From Blasia pusilla (taxonomy: Eukaryota; Marchantiophyta; Marchantiopsida; Blasiales): a stretch of 64,000 nt of DNA. This document shows positions 35,461-46,999 of this stretch, piece by piece; the first letter of the stretch is position 1; each line of letters opens with the position of its first letter. Location of the stretch: assembly GCA_050084515.1 (NCBI GenBank), contig CM114273.1, positions 26,412,001 to 26,476,000 on the forward strand. The letters are read 5' to 3'. The notes under the pieces are model-generated. The model was not told the DNA's origin. It saw nothing but the letters and a program-made list of their open reading frames with translations, and ran no database searches. The translations under genes and the position numbers were made by a program.

Positions 35461-38000
35461 TATGGTTTGTTCCGTGATTGACATAGGACGAGCGGCTTAA
35501 GAGACGGTGAGTTTTGGGGGGTCAACGGAGCGATGCAAGCGCTTTACTCGAGTGCTTTGTGCTATGGGCTCCGCTGCTTTTGTAACAGACAACGATGTTG
35601 GGAGCATGATGTGATTCCTGAAATCACGACCGGATTGGGCCACCTCACTGTGCTTTATGCCAGTAAGCGATGCGAAGAATATGGCTATGTCCTGAAGCAG
35701 CCGACGTCTGGTGAATCTCGCCGATTACGGGGAATAGATCGTTGCTAGAATTCCTGGAATGAGCGAATGCGTTCATGTCAGGAAGGAAGGAGATCGAAAC
35801 ACCTAGAAAACTGTGCCGCTACAGCGGAGGCGGTCGACGCCACCATGATGGAAGGAGTTCAAGGAAATGGATGCAGATCATGTAAGTCCAATTCCCAGAA
35901 AGTTGACTTCATCAGGTTTTGTTGGAACTCGGAGTCTCCCGCTTACGAGACTTCGTAGAAGTTCCGCGCTTCTTCCTGTCGAGAGCACACCGTTCATTCC
36001 TTCCAGATCAGAGTTTGTTCACACCCGCAGATTGCGGGTGCCGCGTTTTAATGGGCGAGAGTGCGAAGTTAAAAATCGCGAGGTTGGATCATTGGTCGGG
36101 TCCCGCAAACCAGGGAATCAGGATTCAGGGATCAAAGGGAGCAAGTTAAACTGTTTGGTAGATCGCGAATTTGCGAGCTGTCATTTTCCCGGAGTCGGGA
36201 CAATCTGGGGCGCACACTCATGCGTCACCTCACGCGTGAGAGAGGAGTTGCACGATTTGCATCGCTTACTTTTCTCTGTGTTTCTTGTTAGTTAGGGTTC
36301 TCCACAATTTTGTTCATTTCTCTTCTCTCCGTGCGCTTAGTTCCTTGCAGATTTCGACCTCCTCTTACGCATGGCTGGCAGGTGTGCCTTCCTGGACCCC
36401 CAGCCATGTGCTGAGGTTGATCTCTGCCTCTCTGCATAATTTTTGAATAATAAATAATATGGCTCATACCAGGTTAATTAATTAAGGCATTCGCGAGAAG
36501 CAAACCTTCAATTCGTTCAATACTAATTGATTCGTATTAATAAGAGAATTAGAACTTATAAGAATTAGAGATTGGCATCACAAGTATGTGGATTAAAAAT
36601 AAAGTACATGCGATAGGGAATGATGTGCTGAATAGCCCAACCAACCCAACATAGGAGTAGAAATTTTTGGACCCATCAATGTGTGTTTTTATGACGATAG
36701 GAGGTGCTATTGTTAGGTAACTGGGTACAAGTCTAGTGTGGCCTTAGGTGCCTAAATATGTACACATATGAAGGGTATTTTTGGACAAGAAAGAGAAAAT
36801 TGTGAAAGGTGTGTGCAATCTTCTCTCCGAAGACACGAAAAAATGATCTTGGATACATCTTTCCATAAAGGCTACAATGTTATCTTGGATACATCTCTCT
36901 AGATAGGCTAACCCCCCTATATTGACACAACCTAATCTCCGGCGTCTTCTCGGGACACTTGCTATACCTTTCTCCCTTTTTTTCCTCCACCCATGCCACT
37001 CTTGTTGACAATTCTCTTTTTTGTTTCTTATCTATTTTATTATGGGAGAGTGCACTCTCGATGTTCGAATACTTCTCTCTATGATATTTGACATTTTTGT
37101 CCGATCCGATTGTGACACGTCTTTAAATAACTTTGGGTCAACGATGGAGTCAATTTCAATAGACTATTGGTAATCATGGGTAATTTAAATTGCCCATAAT
37201 TAATTGAGTCCTCTAGTTGGTAGTATCAAAGGAGCTTGTGATTAACCATGTTCAACTTGTGCCCACAAGCGAGCCCATAAGGATTGCGACTAAACATTTG
37301 ATACCCTCATGAAAGAGTCAACGAGGGTGAGTGGACACGGCGGAACAAGTTATCATATGAAAAAGTGAAAGACTTTTAGTGTATAGTGATAAGGATTTTG
37401 GATATAGGATTGGGACTTGGCCATGTTATTACTAAGATATTATATTGATTTTATATTTTACATTGCTAAGTTTTGTCCTACACCCTAGATTTCTTTGCGC
37501 ATATGAGAAAATTTAATGGAGTTCTCTGTTGTCCAAATGATGAAGACCTTCTAGTAACTCCAATATGATGCATTGGGTGGGAGGGATGGAGATGAAAAAA
37601 AGAGGTGGAAATTGGTTATTAAAGACCCATAAATGTGAAATTCCAACAAATCGACAAAAGTTTTGGGAGAGACGTTTGGTAGGGAATCTATGAAGACATA
37701 AATCTTACAAAAAAAGTTCTTTTGTAATATTTCTTTGCTACTTCCGGCAAGAAATTCCAACAAACGGAAACATGCTTTGAAAATTTTTGGACTGGATAAT
37801 CTCGTAAGCTATATTGGTATATGCCCAAACTCAAGAGAACTTATGTAATTTAGTACTATTATAATTACATTGAGGGGTCAAAACTAACATGTGTATGTTT
37901 AAGTAACTTTTGTATACATGTGAGGAAAATTGCTTCTTTTCCCTCTTTCATTCTCAGTCTAGCTTTTGTGTGTGTGTGAAAAAGGGCTTGTTCTCTACCC
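35461..38000. other. Intergenic; 35.5-36.4 kb has gene-like composition but no identifiable product
   Basis: Between 35533 and 36295 two plus-strand frames (71 and 142 codons) stay open, without a domain I know. A short frame at 36372 (MAGRCAFLDPQPCAE) follows a pyrimidine-rich leader and could be a first coding exon cut off from its gene, but no later exon is recognised. From 36430 to 38000 the DNA is AT-rich and empty. Confidence 0.35.
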
Positions 38001-38222
38001 ATTAATCCTCCAGGAGCATATATGTTTCATAGCATAAGAAAAATTGCACGATTAAGTGTGCATTCTTATGGTAGATAAGTTCTTGTGATATGTGGGAATT
38101 TCTTAGTGTAGTGTCACTTTCATGAATTTTTTTTCTTGGTGCCCATAATGCAGGAAACATTTTCTTGCTAAAGTGTGTCAAGGCAAATAAAGAAGGCACT
38201 CTCAATAGTATAGTGATATAGA
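38001..38222 (-). mobile_element. Possible truncated non-autonomous Helitron (minus)
   Basis: The minus strand reads A then TCTATATCACTATACTATTG from 38222, followed by gagagtgcc-ttc, which parallels the 5' part of the mini-Helitron at 52905 (also ...gagtgcc-atc). The shared interior includes aggaaacattttcttgct (about 38152 and 52828 on plus). I could not find its 3' hairpin/CTAG end, so the left boundary is a guess. Confidence 0.35.
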
Positions 38223-41200
38223 TTCTTGTGTTTTGAGTTTAATATAAAAAAGTGCGTCTCATTGTACATGCACCAACTTGGAGGCCGCTTGGAATGGGTA
38301 GCCGGAGTGATTCAAGTGTTCCTCCTAACTCCCCTGAAAACAGTAAATATCGTTGTCTGTTAGCCGGCAAAGATCACGGCTACGAGACGCAAATCAGACC
38401 GACAGACCGTCCTCAAACATCCGAACGAGAATGGCGGAGGTCCAACACAGTGGGAGAGGTAGGTTTCGATTCGGCACACTAACAATCTCGGAGCACGCTC
38501 GCTTAGTCAAGTCCTAGGGCGATTAAATTACAGAATTCTCTAACATGCAGGATACTCACTGCCGATGGTCTCCTCTCAAATTCAGCCGTATAGAATGACA
38601 GGGACGAGTGATCTGAACATGAACCAACTCGCAAAGCTTGGAACAATGGAGTTTGAACTTCACTAGAGGTTTGCGAAATTTGGAGTTGAGGTCTATTGCA
38701 GTCTGAACGTGGGATTCATGTGTAATGATGCACTGAACTCACTCATAGATCGTGGCTTCTCCTGTTATCTCTTTCGTCACACATTTCTTTATTCTTTATA
38801 TCCATGGGCAGATAAAGCGGTAGGCATGAAAAAAGTCACATATGTCATATGCATGATCGCTGAGGGTTGCTGCCAGTATTGAGATGCAGGTGTCATGATG
38901 GCAGTTGATCAATGAAGACCTGATCAGCAGAATTCATCTCTCTTCATGGAACTCAGGCTAAATCTGTCTTCGATTTCACAGTCGTTCAGGAGATAATCAC
39001 GGATTCCGAGTTGTATAACATGGAGGAGGGAGTCCGAGGGATGTGAAAGAAAGACCTTTCGCAATTTCAGTCGACAACGTCGTTTGTCTGAACCGAACCA
39101 GACTGGACGTAAATGGACTTGTGTGATAGGGTCCCACGCACTGGATCAGACAAGGGCTTAACAGGCCACACATAGCTTACGGGAGGAGTCGTGTGCATCC
39201 ATTCTTGCATGACTTGAATAATTACAGATTTGTTGCGTAGCTACCCACTGCCAAAGTTACTTACGCTTTATCGGGAGCGTACATTATAATGTCCCAGATC
39301 AGTACCGGCCAGCAATCGTTCGAATATGCCTGATCGATCTGATGTCTTGCAGCAGAGAGCTTCACCAGCTCCTTGTGGTCGCGAACCTATTTCCTTGTCC
39401 TAAGCTTCGAAACAGTTAATTTGCTGATGCAGAATCAAAGGAAAATTAGAAGTCCTCCAAGCATGCGTGAACTCGGCTTGCGTGTCTAGCCAGGGCGAGA
39501 CAGCATGTCGGCGCTTACTTAGCCGGGGGCCGAACTAAGGACTACTTTTTGGCAATAATGAGGTGGAATGACAGGTGCTCCCTTTCATGAGCGAAAGGAA
39601 AATCATCGGTCAGGATTCGAATGTTTTCTTGCATGTGGAACTCGCCGACTCCTTGCGGCGAAGGGAATTCTGCCATCTCTCTGTGTGTGTGACAGTGTGT
39701 GTTGGGTTATACCTGCTTTACCAAGAGAGGGCGATTGTGTCGTGAGGGGGTTAGTATCTGACACCTGGAACTCATCGATCCTCACATTAGCGACAGTCGT
39801 CTGTCTTCACTTATGCATGCTTCTGCACCCATCCTGTCACCGGCAATGGACCAACCGGGGCGTGGCGTCTATGCTTGCGGGGCCTGGCCGCTACAGACAC
39901 CCCTTTATGAGCTCTGTCTTTTGTTCCACCTGTCTGTGCCGTCCGTCCGTCCGTCAGTCCCTAAATCTCCCATCTCCAGGTGTAGGAATAGTGGGGAAAG
40001 CCCCGTTGTTCCTTTTCAGGGCCGGTTGTGGCTTTCGGGTATTTGACTCTTTTGTATTTCCGATGGGTTTCGTTTTTATTGAGGTTCATCATTCTTTCCA
40101 GGTGTCGGTGAGTTATTCTTCGGGCCCATCGAAACGCAGTGCGGTATAATCATGGTTACATCGCATGTCTAGCTCGTGTTGCCTCCGAGCTGAAGGATCA
40201 GCCCATGGCATCATCTATGGTGAAGCAAGCGCCTGACGTTCGAATCTCAGTTCTCTTGCTTCTAGGACGGTGCCTACGAAACTGAACTAGTTACCAGTTA
40301 CGAATGGCTCTGAACATTCTCAGATCGCTGCACTTCCAAATTCGTCTCTGGAAGAACTTCATCACCGTCTCCCCCGCGCATGCTGAAATTTCCAGTGGTA
40401 CGATATCGAAGGTGCTATCAGGCAAATTCTAATTCACATTTATAAATGACTAAGTAGTTGCGAGTGCGAGTGCGGGAGGTTTTCAGCTCTCGGGTTTCCG
40501 ATTATTCCACAGCTTTTGGGGGAACCAATGAAAAATATTTGATCCTTTTTCCTTCTTTCCTTTCTCTCCGGAAATCACCGACCAGAGAGTGCTCCAATGG
40601 TTCATAATCTTTTGTGCTCAAAGTGGCGGGTATGACTCACGTTCGGCTCCAAACCTACTTAGGGAAGAATGCGTGCGCCGAAAGTAGGAGAGTGGAGTTT
40701 CTCTTGCCGATAGCCGTCGTTCTCACATCGGTGCAGATACCTTATGACATCATTAGTGTTTACTCATCTCGAATCGGGGATGTGTGAAGTCAACTATCGC
40801 TCCAGTGCCCCATCACGGGAGCGATCAAGATTCAGGAGTCCGTCATTCCAGCGATAGGAATTTCGGAAACTGCTCAAAGTCTCTTCTTTATGGTGTTCGT
40901 ACACGATCCTCAGGTCTCACACTTCAGCGAGCGAACAGCAAACAGTCAGAGACCCTTATCTGGTACAGCGGTCCAAAACCGTGAGATTTGTTTTCCTTCC
41001 TCCTGGAATATGGATACATCAACCCTTCCCCCGCTTAACTTCTAACGGTTCTCCATCAATTATTACCTGCAGCGCGTGGATGCATCCCGTGACACCTGTT
41101 CGAATTGCGGTGCTACACCTCGCCCCCAATCCATAGCCCGTCACTTCGCATGCAGTACCCCATAGGATCGACTACAGTACCTCGCCGTCCCCCTCTGTCC

Positions 41201-42480
41201 ACAGTCACTGACTTTATCGCGACCCCACGGATGCGACGCGTTCTCATTCGCCTCTTGCCACGCTCCACGGGTCGCGGCTTGTGCCTCGTGGCCAGGTGGG
41301 CGGCCTGGCAGGAATCGTGCGAAGCTCCCAATGGGGTTTCCATGACAGCTTAAAGGTCACGGAGGCTCTTCCATGTATCATACCTGCCTTTCTTTTATGG
41401 ACGTGAGATAGCATATACTTTGATTGGACTGCATCGGTAAAGCGGTCCTAAGGGCCCGGCCCCTTTAGAAGTTCAGAGTCCGAGCTCGCAACACCCATCT
41501 ATTTGTGATTTTGCGTTGTGACGTGGCACAGCAGCGATTTGTTTTGTTGCTTTTAAGCCTTCGCAGCGAGACTTGGCCCGGTCCTCAACCCTTTCCACGA
41601 GACTAGGTACAAATCCGCCCCTTGAAAGTTCATCCCCATTTGTTGCGCCTTGTGATTTCTCGACTTTCTTGAAGGCCCCAAAACCGGGTGTGTCAAGTGT
41701 GGAACTACCGGGACGACCGGAATGATTTCTGTCCCGAGAAGACCGATGATTCTGGGGCCTCAAACTGTACCTAGTAGTCTCATATGAAAATGTCCGTATT
41801 TTGGTTTATGGTTTTCTGAGTGCGAGAGGAGATGGATGTGCAACATTTAAATCCATGTATGTTTTGCACATTCCTTTCAAATCCTGTGTTCAATTCTTGG
41901 TCTCTACTGAAACCACTACGACACCTTGCAAAAAGAATGCCAATGTCGCGTCGTTTGTAGCGGATTGCAAATAACCGGATTCTGTAGGGTGTTTCCGGGA
42001 AGGTTGGAGGACAACCTCATGAGGTCAAGAATGACATGTTGTGGACTAGGGTAACTTGAGAAAACAGATTTCCTTAGACGCTAAATGACACCCAAGACCT
42101 AAGAATGTGCCATCCAAATTTTACAGCTAAAGGGTGAGGGGATGTCGCATCCCTTACCTCCCTCTCTCTAAGACGCCCTAATGTTCAATGCCTAAACGCT
42201 TCGTGTATGATGCTCACATTTCTTTGTGGAGTACAACTTCCTTACTTGCAAATGCATAAATCACTTGGGTCCATGCTTTTTGGGCACCATACTCTAAAAG
42301 ATGAACTTCGAGTTTGATTATCGTGCTCGAAAAAATTTGGTGCGGTGGACCAATTTTTGCAGTTAAGATTTGCTTCGCTAGGACTATGCCAATAGCAGGG
42401 GTCCATATAGACAATCTATGATAGAGTGCTAGAGAGGGTGATACATATATCAATGTTGATTGGTATGTCCATATCCATGC
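38223..42480. other. Unassigned region with moderate GC, no recognised gene
   Basis: The composition is unlike the flanking AT-rich DNA and resembles transcribed single-copy sequence. Possible exon-like pieces exist: 38252-38461 is open and ends at a GAG|GTAGGT donor, and an AG acceptor at 38549-38550 continues the frame for 15 codons. The longest frame is 39568-40149 (193 codons, plus), which lacks any known domain and looks low-complexity in places. Others are 41105-41353 (+) and 41473-41763 (-). None can be tied to a family. A non-coding transcript or a very diverged gene cannot be excluded. Confidence 0.35.
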
Positions 42481-43024
42481 CTAGCTAGGGGATTCAAATT
42501 GCTATGAGATTCATGAGGAGAGCAAGAGAAGAGTTTGACCATTTGAGATAATATCCACTTTCTTAGTGGCTAAGAAAATCTCGCAAGACCAAAATCAGAT
42601 GATCAAGTGTATGGCTGGCAAAGCTATCCTCCAGCCAGGTAGTCCATATTCACCTTTTGTGATAATTTCATAGGTATTTTATTTTTGGCTTCAAAGTTGA
42701 GAACATCAAGAAATTATGACATAATTGTTTTCTTAGACAAGTTCGACTTCTAATTTTTTTTTGAAATTTCCATCGTGTGTTGATCAAACAATTATGCAAG
42801 AGAAGTCATCAAATAAAGGATCAAATTTATGCTCAAGAGATAGTAAAAAATTCAAGTCTCTATAATTTAACTTCTTTAATTTGTAGGATATCTACATCAA
42901 TGTCCACCATAATAAGAGAGAAAGTGGGTCAGAAAAACTAGTGTATATGGAGGTTCAAGATGAAGAACTTATTTCTATATCATGAATTGTGGGATCGATC
43001 ACCTACGATGAACCCAAGCCTACA
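42481..43024. other. AT-rich spacer, nothing recognised
   Basis: All frames are closed, with no repeat of note before the LTR begins at 43025. Confidence 0.5.
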
Positions 43025-43207
43025 TGTCACATCTGAGTTGCCGATAGGCTGAAATCTATCGTGGATGGGGCTTATGGATGGGGCGTAGGAGCCAACGGAC
43101 TATCTTGGGTGTAACTTTGTCCCACGGTGTCGGATGAGGTTAAGGATAGGTCCATTGTGTCACGAGCGTCGTTTTTCACAATTTTCCTGTTGAGGTCTAT
43201 CACAACC

Positions 43208-43347
43208 GGGTGACTTGTTGACCAGGTCACCCGTCCCAGGTAACCTGTGCGCGCAGGTTACCAAGGGGATAACTATTTTTAGGGGAAGAGCCTTTCGGCT
43301 CTTCCCAACCCTATATAAGAAGGAAGATGGCTTTCCTAAGCCATCTT
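43208..43347 (+). repeat. Four hairpins in a row within the LTR
   Basis: Perfect stems: GGGTGAC/GTCACCC (43208-43232), GGTAACCTG/CAGGTTACC (43239-43262), GGGAAGAGCC/GGCTCTTCCC with TTTC loop (43283-43306), and AAGATGGCTT/AAGCCATCTT with TCCT loop (43324-43347). The TATA box lies between the third and fourth. In the minus LTR at 52.2 kb the fourth stem is kept, the third is mismatched and the first two are deleted or lost. Confidence 0.9.
43312..43319 (+). promoter_or_regulatory. TATA box of the gypsy LTR
   Basis: TATATAAG lies ~287 bp into the LTR, a normal place for the U3 promoter. The fourth hairpin begins 5 bp downstream, so it would lie near the transcript start. The minus-strand LTR has a matching CATATAAGG near 52190-52200. 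Confidence 0.6.
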
Positions 43348-43532
43348 TCTCATGTTGGGCCGTCATGTTGGGCCGTTGGAGCACCTCTCTTGTATGTGTG
43401 TGAGATAGGACTAGGGTGCTAGCGTCCGGATTCCTTGATAGCACATGGTGGACGAGGCTCGATATGCCGATGTAGATTGAAGAGTGGAGTTTTAGGCCGG
43501 GTGTGCCGTTTCTACTATTATTTATTTTTACA

Positions 43533-43661
43533 TGAGAAAGATGGCTTAGGAGTAGTAAACCTCATCCGACACCGTGGGACAAAGTTACACTCAAGATAGT
43601 CCGCTGGCTCCTACGCCCCATCCACGATAGATCTCGGCCTATCGGCTACTCAGATGTGACA
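43533..43661 (-). mobile_element. Truncated gypsy LTR in minus orientation
   Basis: Reading minus from 43661, it starts TGTCACATCTGAGTAGCC and follows the LTR for ~105 bp. It then skips to the AAGCCATCTTTCTCA segment before meeting the plus LTR at 43533. It occupies the 3' LTR position of the minus-strand gypsy element to its right. Confidence 0.75.
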
Positions 43662-43884
43662 GCTATCGTGCGCATACATATTGCTACACAACATACATCG
43701 CTGGTCACATCTACACCACACAACACCGATCTTCCCCACACACGGGTAGATCCACACATGTACAGAGATCAACTCATACATACACATGGAGATCACACAA
43801 CCGCCCCCCTAGCTGGAAATTGGATCCCCCCAACTCCACATAGAAAATATCACATCTTTCTGGCATGATCTACTACCCTATACA

Positions 43885-44205
43885 CATCTCGACACATCCG
43901 TCGTCCCGTGGGAACTACATCAAGAGGGGGGTCAGACATGACATATGCCACCCTTGAGAACAACCATCACATACCAACATGATGGCTGCACCCCTCGCAC
44001 ATCCAAACAACATACACCTCAAGCCTACAGGTACCACTGCCAAGCTCGGATCCACTGTCCCGTATATGTTCGTAAGATGACATGGTGCACAATTGCGCAC
44101 ATGATCCTTCCAAACCATACCATCCCGTCCCTCCAACATGAGGACTCCAGTCGGTAATACCTCGCGCACACGTAGGATCGTGCGTTCTGCAATGACATCT
44201 AGCAT
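43885..44205 (-). pseudogene. pol C-terminus with PHD-like zinc finger
   Basis: The minus frame ends in CMLFGCARGAAIMLVC then DGCSQGWHMSCLTP, a Cys4-His-Cys spacing (C-x4-C-x9-C-x2-C-x4-H-x2-C) that resembles a PHD finger, including the usual CDGC...WH..CL.PP core. A run of C at the end of the motif shifts the frame; downstream codons in the neighbouring frame continue a PHD-like tail. Upstream, ILRVREVLPTGVLMLEGRDG looks like the small beta-rich domain after integrase. In chromoviruses a chromodomain at this place targets chromatin; a PHD-type reader could do the same here, which is inference. Confidence 0.6.
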
Positions 44206-44220
44206 CGTGGGTGCCGCATG

Positions 44221-44430
44221 TTATAAATACACGTAATCTCCAGGATGAAACCTCATAATCCCTAGACGATAACTTCCTCCACGAATGGTCGCGTACCTCA
44301 ATCTATCTCTATGCTTAGCAATAGCTAAGTTCTCAAAGGCCATAGGCATAACTTTACGAAAAATCTCCGCCTTTTGAGAATACGCTTGTACCCACATATC
44401 TGGATCATCACGATCTAACACCTCCGCCAT
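44221..44430 (-). pseudogene. Integrase C-terminal linker remnant
   Basis: The minus frame MAEVLDRDDPDMWVQAYSQK followed by KHRDRLRYATIRGG and HPGDYVYL matches the region after the gypsy integrase core, where a lysine/arginine-rich segment and a GD-VYL motif precede the C-terminal domain. It lies between the DDE core and the PHD-like piece. Confidence 0.65.
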
Positions 44431-44539
44431 GTCACGTTGAATGGCTGTAGGTAAATATGGCTCTCTCCCAAAGTGCTAAAAGTATGGTGAAAATGACGCC
44501 AAGGATGCTTGTCGACTAAAGCGATAACCCATAGCCAAC

Positions 44540-45030
44540 CATGGAAACTGTAGGTCCCACTCCCTCAAGTGTCCCCCCTGCAAGCCATACTTGCGCAATC
44601 CTCTCTTCACCGTCTGTACTACTCTCTCTGCCAACCCATCCGCCTCACGATGATCTCAGGACATGGTGCGGTGATCTATCAGCGCCTTATCACACAAGGC
44701 CTGAAACTCTCCCCTAAACTCGATGCCATGGTCACTCAACATCTCCGCCGGTGCACCAAGAGGACTAAGCACGCGATCTAGAAACGCATAAGGTTTTTCC
44801 TTGCTCGCCTTGTCCGGTAGTGCCACCAACTCTATCCACTTGGAGAATTGCTCCACCATCACCAACACATACATGTGATGATGCCCTGCCAATGGCAAAG
44901 GTCCCGCAAAGTCTAAACTCCACAAATAACCTAAACCCATAATTGGCTAAGGATGTAATTGCGGAGTGGGAGCATTGAAGGATGCTCGCACTCTGTCACA
45001 TGCCATACATCTGGCCACAAACAATTATAC
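44540..45030 (-). pseudogene. Gypsy integrase (zinc-binding end and DDE core)
   Basis: Minus-strand reading shows a C-x2-C segment (ARCMACDRV near 45015), then LWSLDFAGPLPLAG with the first catalytic Asp (about 44915) and LSDHGIEFRGEF with the second (about 44720). A frame change gives EADGLAERVVQTVKRGLRKY with the catalytic Glu near 44600. Integrase inserts the cDNA into the chromosome. All three acidic residues can be found, but stops and a frameshift separate them. Confidence 0.8.
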
Positions 45031-45524
45031 CCCAGTATGCATGCCGTGCCACCGATAGTGAACATGGAGTAAGCTGTAAGTACGCTTCACTCCATAATGC
45101 CCCAACTCCTCATGGGCATGTCACACTACATGTGTTCGCTAGGAAGGAAGAGGTACCACTCGTATCCTACCATCTCCCTATACCCGCAAAATGTTAGTCC
45201 GCTCCCACCTGAACCTCGTGGCTCGCTGTAGGATCTGATCCCTCTCCCTAGCACTCACTGTGCTTGCTATGACGCTAGTGCGCAAGAACTCCACAACCTC
45301 CACGTCGTCATGGATATCACGACCACCTATCGCCTCCTCATTGACCTTTGGATCCAAAGACTCATCATTCAACCCCACCACTCGAGTCATCACCTGTGAC
45401 TCACCTACCATAGTCAACCAACAAAGATTGGCAGATGCATGCCAACCGGGCACCATCTCCTCATCGCTCTCTCCCTGCCATCGAGCTCCTATGTCGTCTC
45501 TCTGACTAGGACATGGATTAAAAC

Positions 45525-45854
45525 TCAACCCATCCGCATCTGGTTCAACTGACTTGGCTTGTGAACCACCTCAAACTCATACTCATATAGTAATAGAGCC
45601 CACATGGCAAGCTTTCCTATAAGCTTTTCGAACTCCATCAACCACCTCAACGACTCATGATCAATGATAAGTGTGAAAGGGTTCCCAAATAAATAGCATT
45701 TGAAATGGGCCACGGCCCACTCTGCAGCCAAGCAATCTCCCTCGTAGGAGATGTACTTCACCTCTGCAATGTTGTTCGATCGGCTCGTGTAAGCCATAAC
45801 GAACTCCCTCTCCTCGTCATCTCTCTGAGTAAGCATTGCTCCTTGATCCAACAT
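45525..45854 (-). pseudogene. Gypsy RNase H domain
   Basis: The minus frame contains YISYEGDCLAAEWAVAHFKC then LIIDHESLRWLM and ALLLYEYEFEVVHKPSQLN, a clear match to the RNase H region of plant Ty3/gypsy elements. Acidic residues of the site (E in the YEG-CLA helix, D in IIDH) are present. The first 109 codons are open, then the frame closes. Confidence 0.85.
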
Positions 45855-46149
45855 GCTCCAATCCGTATGTAACTGGAATGGGCGACCCCTAATTGGTCTC
45901 TATAAAATGGGTGAGGACGTCAACCTGTCCTTGAGCTCCTAAAATGCTCACTCTTGATCATCTCCCCACAACCAAACCTAATCAAGTCTCATCAACAAGG
46001 TCAAAGACTTTGCGATCGTACTAAAACCCATGATATACCGTCGATAGGAGTTTTCCAGTCCAAGAAATGCTCACACTCCACTCACATTTGTAGGGCATGG
46101 AATCTACGCAATAGCCTCCACCTTTGTCAGTTGAACCCATAACCCACTC

Positions 46150-46985
46150 GGATATGTAGTGTGTCCCAAGTACCCAATATGCTCCTAAAAGAATCTGCAC
46201 TTGCGTGGATGTAACTTGAGTCCATGTAATTGCAATCTCCGAAATATCTCCTCCAGGTGTCGGTCATGCTCCTCAACCGTGGAACTGAAGATAAGAATAT
46301 CATCTATGTAACACCGTACAAAATCCAAGCCAACGAGAATCCTATCCACCACTCTTTAAAACTCCGCAGGCGCGTTCTTCAACCCAAATGGTAAGAACCG
46401 CCATTGATACAAGCAATCTCTCCCGAACCGATCTTTCCCCTAGAATGTTGTCTTTTCCCTGTCCTCCAACCTGATAGGAAGCTGATGATAGCCAACACAC
46501 AGATCTAAAGTACTGAAGATCTTTGCATGCCCTACCGCATCAAAGATCTCCTTAGGATTAGGAATGGCGTACCGATCTGACCTCGTTTGTCCGTTGATAG
46601 GACGTTAATCTGCACACATCCGCCTATCCGTCCAATTGCCACACATATCCTTCTTCTCCGACATGACTATGGCAGATGCATACTCCCCATGTGATAACTC
46701 CACAAGTCTTGCCTCCAACAAGTCCTGACTCCTGCTCTGAATCAAGGCTCGCTCCATATCAGAATACCTGTAGGGTCGACGAAAGATCGGCGTATCAATA
46801 GCCAACTCAATCCGTATCCTGTGACCCTTCAGCGTACCCACGTCTCTCATACTGAAGGCTAAACAAGTGACATGTCGTCTCAAAAGCCTATGTACTCGAC
46901 GTCGCTCTCCTCCTATAAACTTGCGACCTATCACAGGCTCCCAAGTCTCCATCGTGACCTCACTCGGAGAGGACGCAACCTTCAA
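46150..46985 (-). pseudogene. Gypsy reverse transcriptase
   Basis: The open part (46985-46605) holds IELAIDTPIFRRPYRYSDME and VELSHGEYASAIVMSEKKD, the standard RT N-terminus. A stop at 46605-46607 is followed by the palm segments IFSTLDLCVGYHQLPI and the active site CYIDDILIFS, whose Tyr-Ile-Asp-Asp is coded at 46299-46310. A further stop and a frameshift are seen between them. The YxDD motif is intact. Confidence 0.88.
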
Positions 46986-46999
46986 CTTCGGTTGCTATG

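Larger units (their letters stand above)
43025..43532 (+). mobile_element. Gypsy LTR in plus orientation (508 bp)
   Basis: Begins TGTCACATCTGAG and ends ...tatttttaCA. It aligns over its full length with the reverse complement of 51986-52423, which is ~70 bp shorter. It carries a TATATAAG box at 43312-43319 and a row of perfect hairpins. It directly abuts a truncated LTR in the opposite orientation, so the two LTRs are head to head. Confidence 0.85.

Noticed and set aside
39568-40149. 193-codon plus frame as a protein gene
   Set aside because: No recognised domain, odd Cys/Ser/Val-rich composition with a ccgtccgtccgtc run; kept only as an unassigned region.
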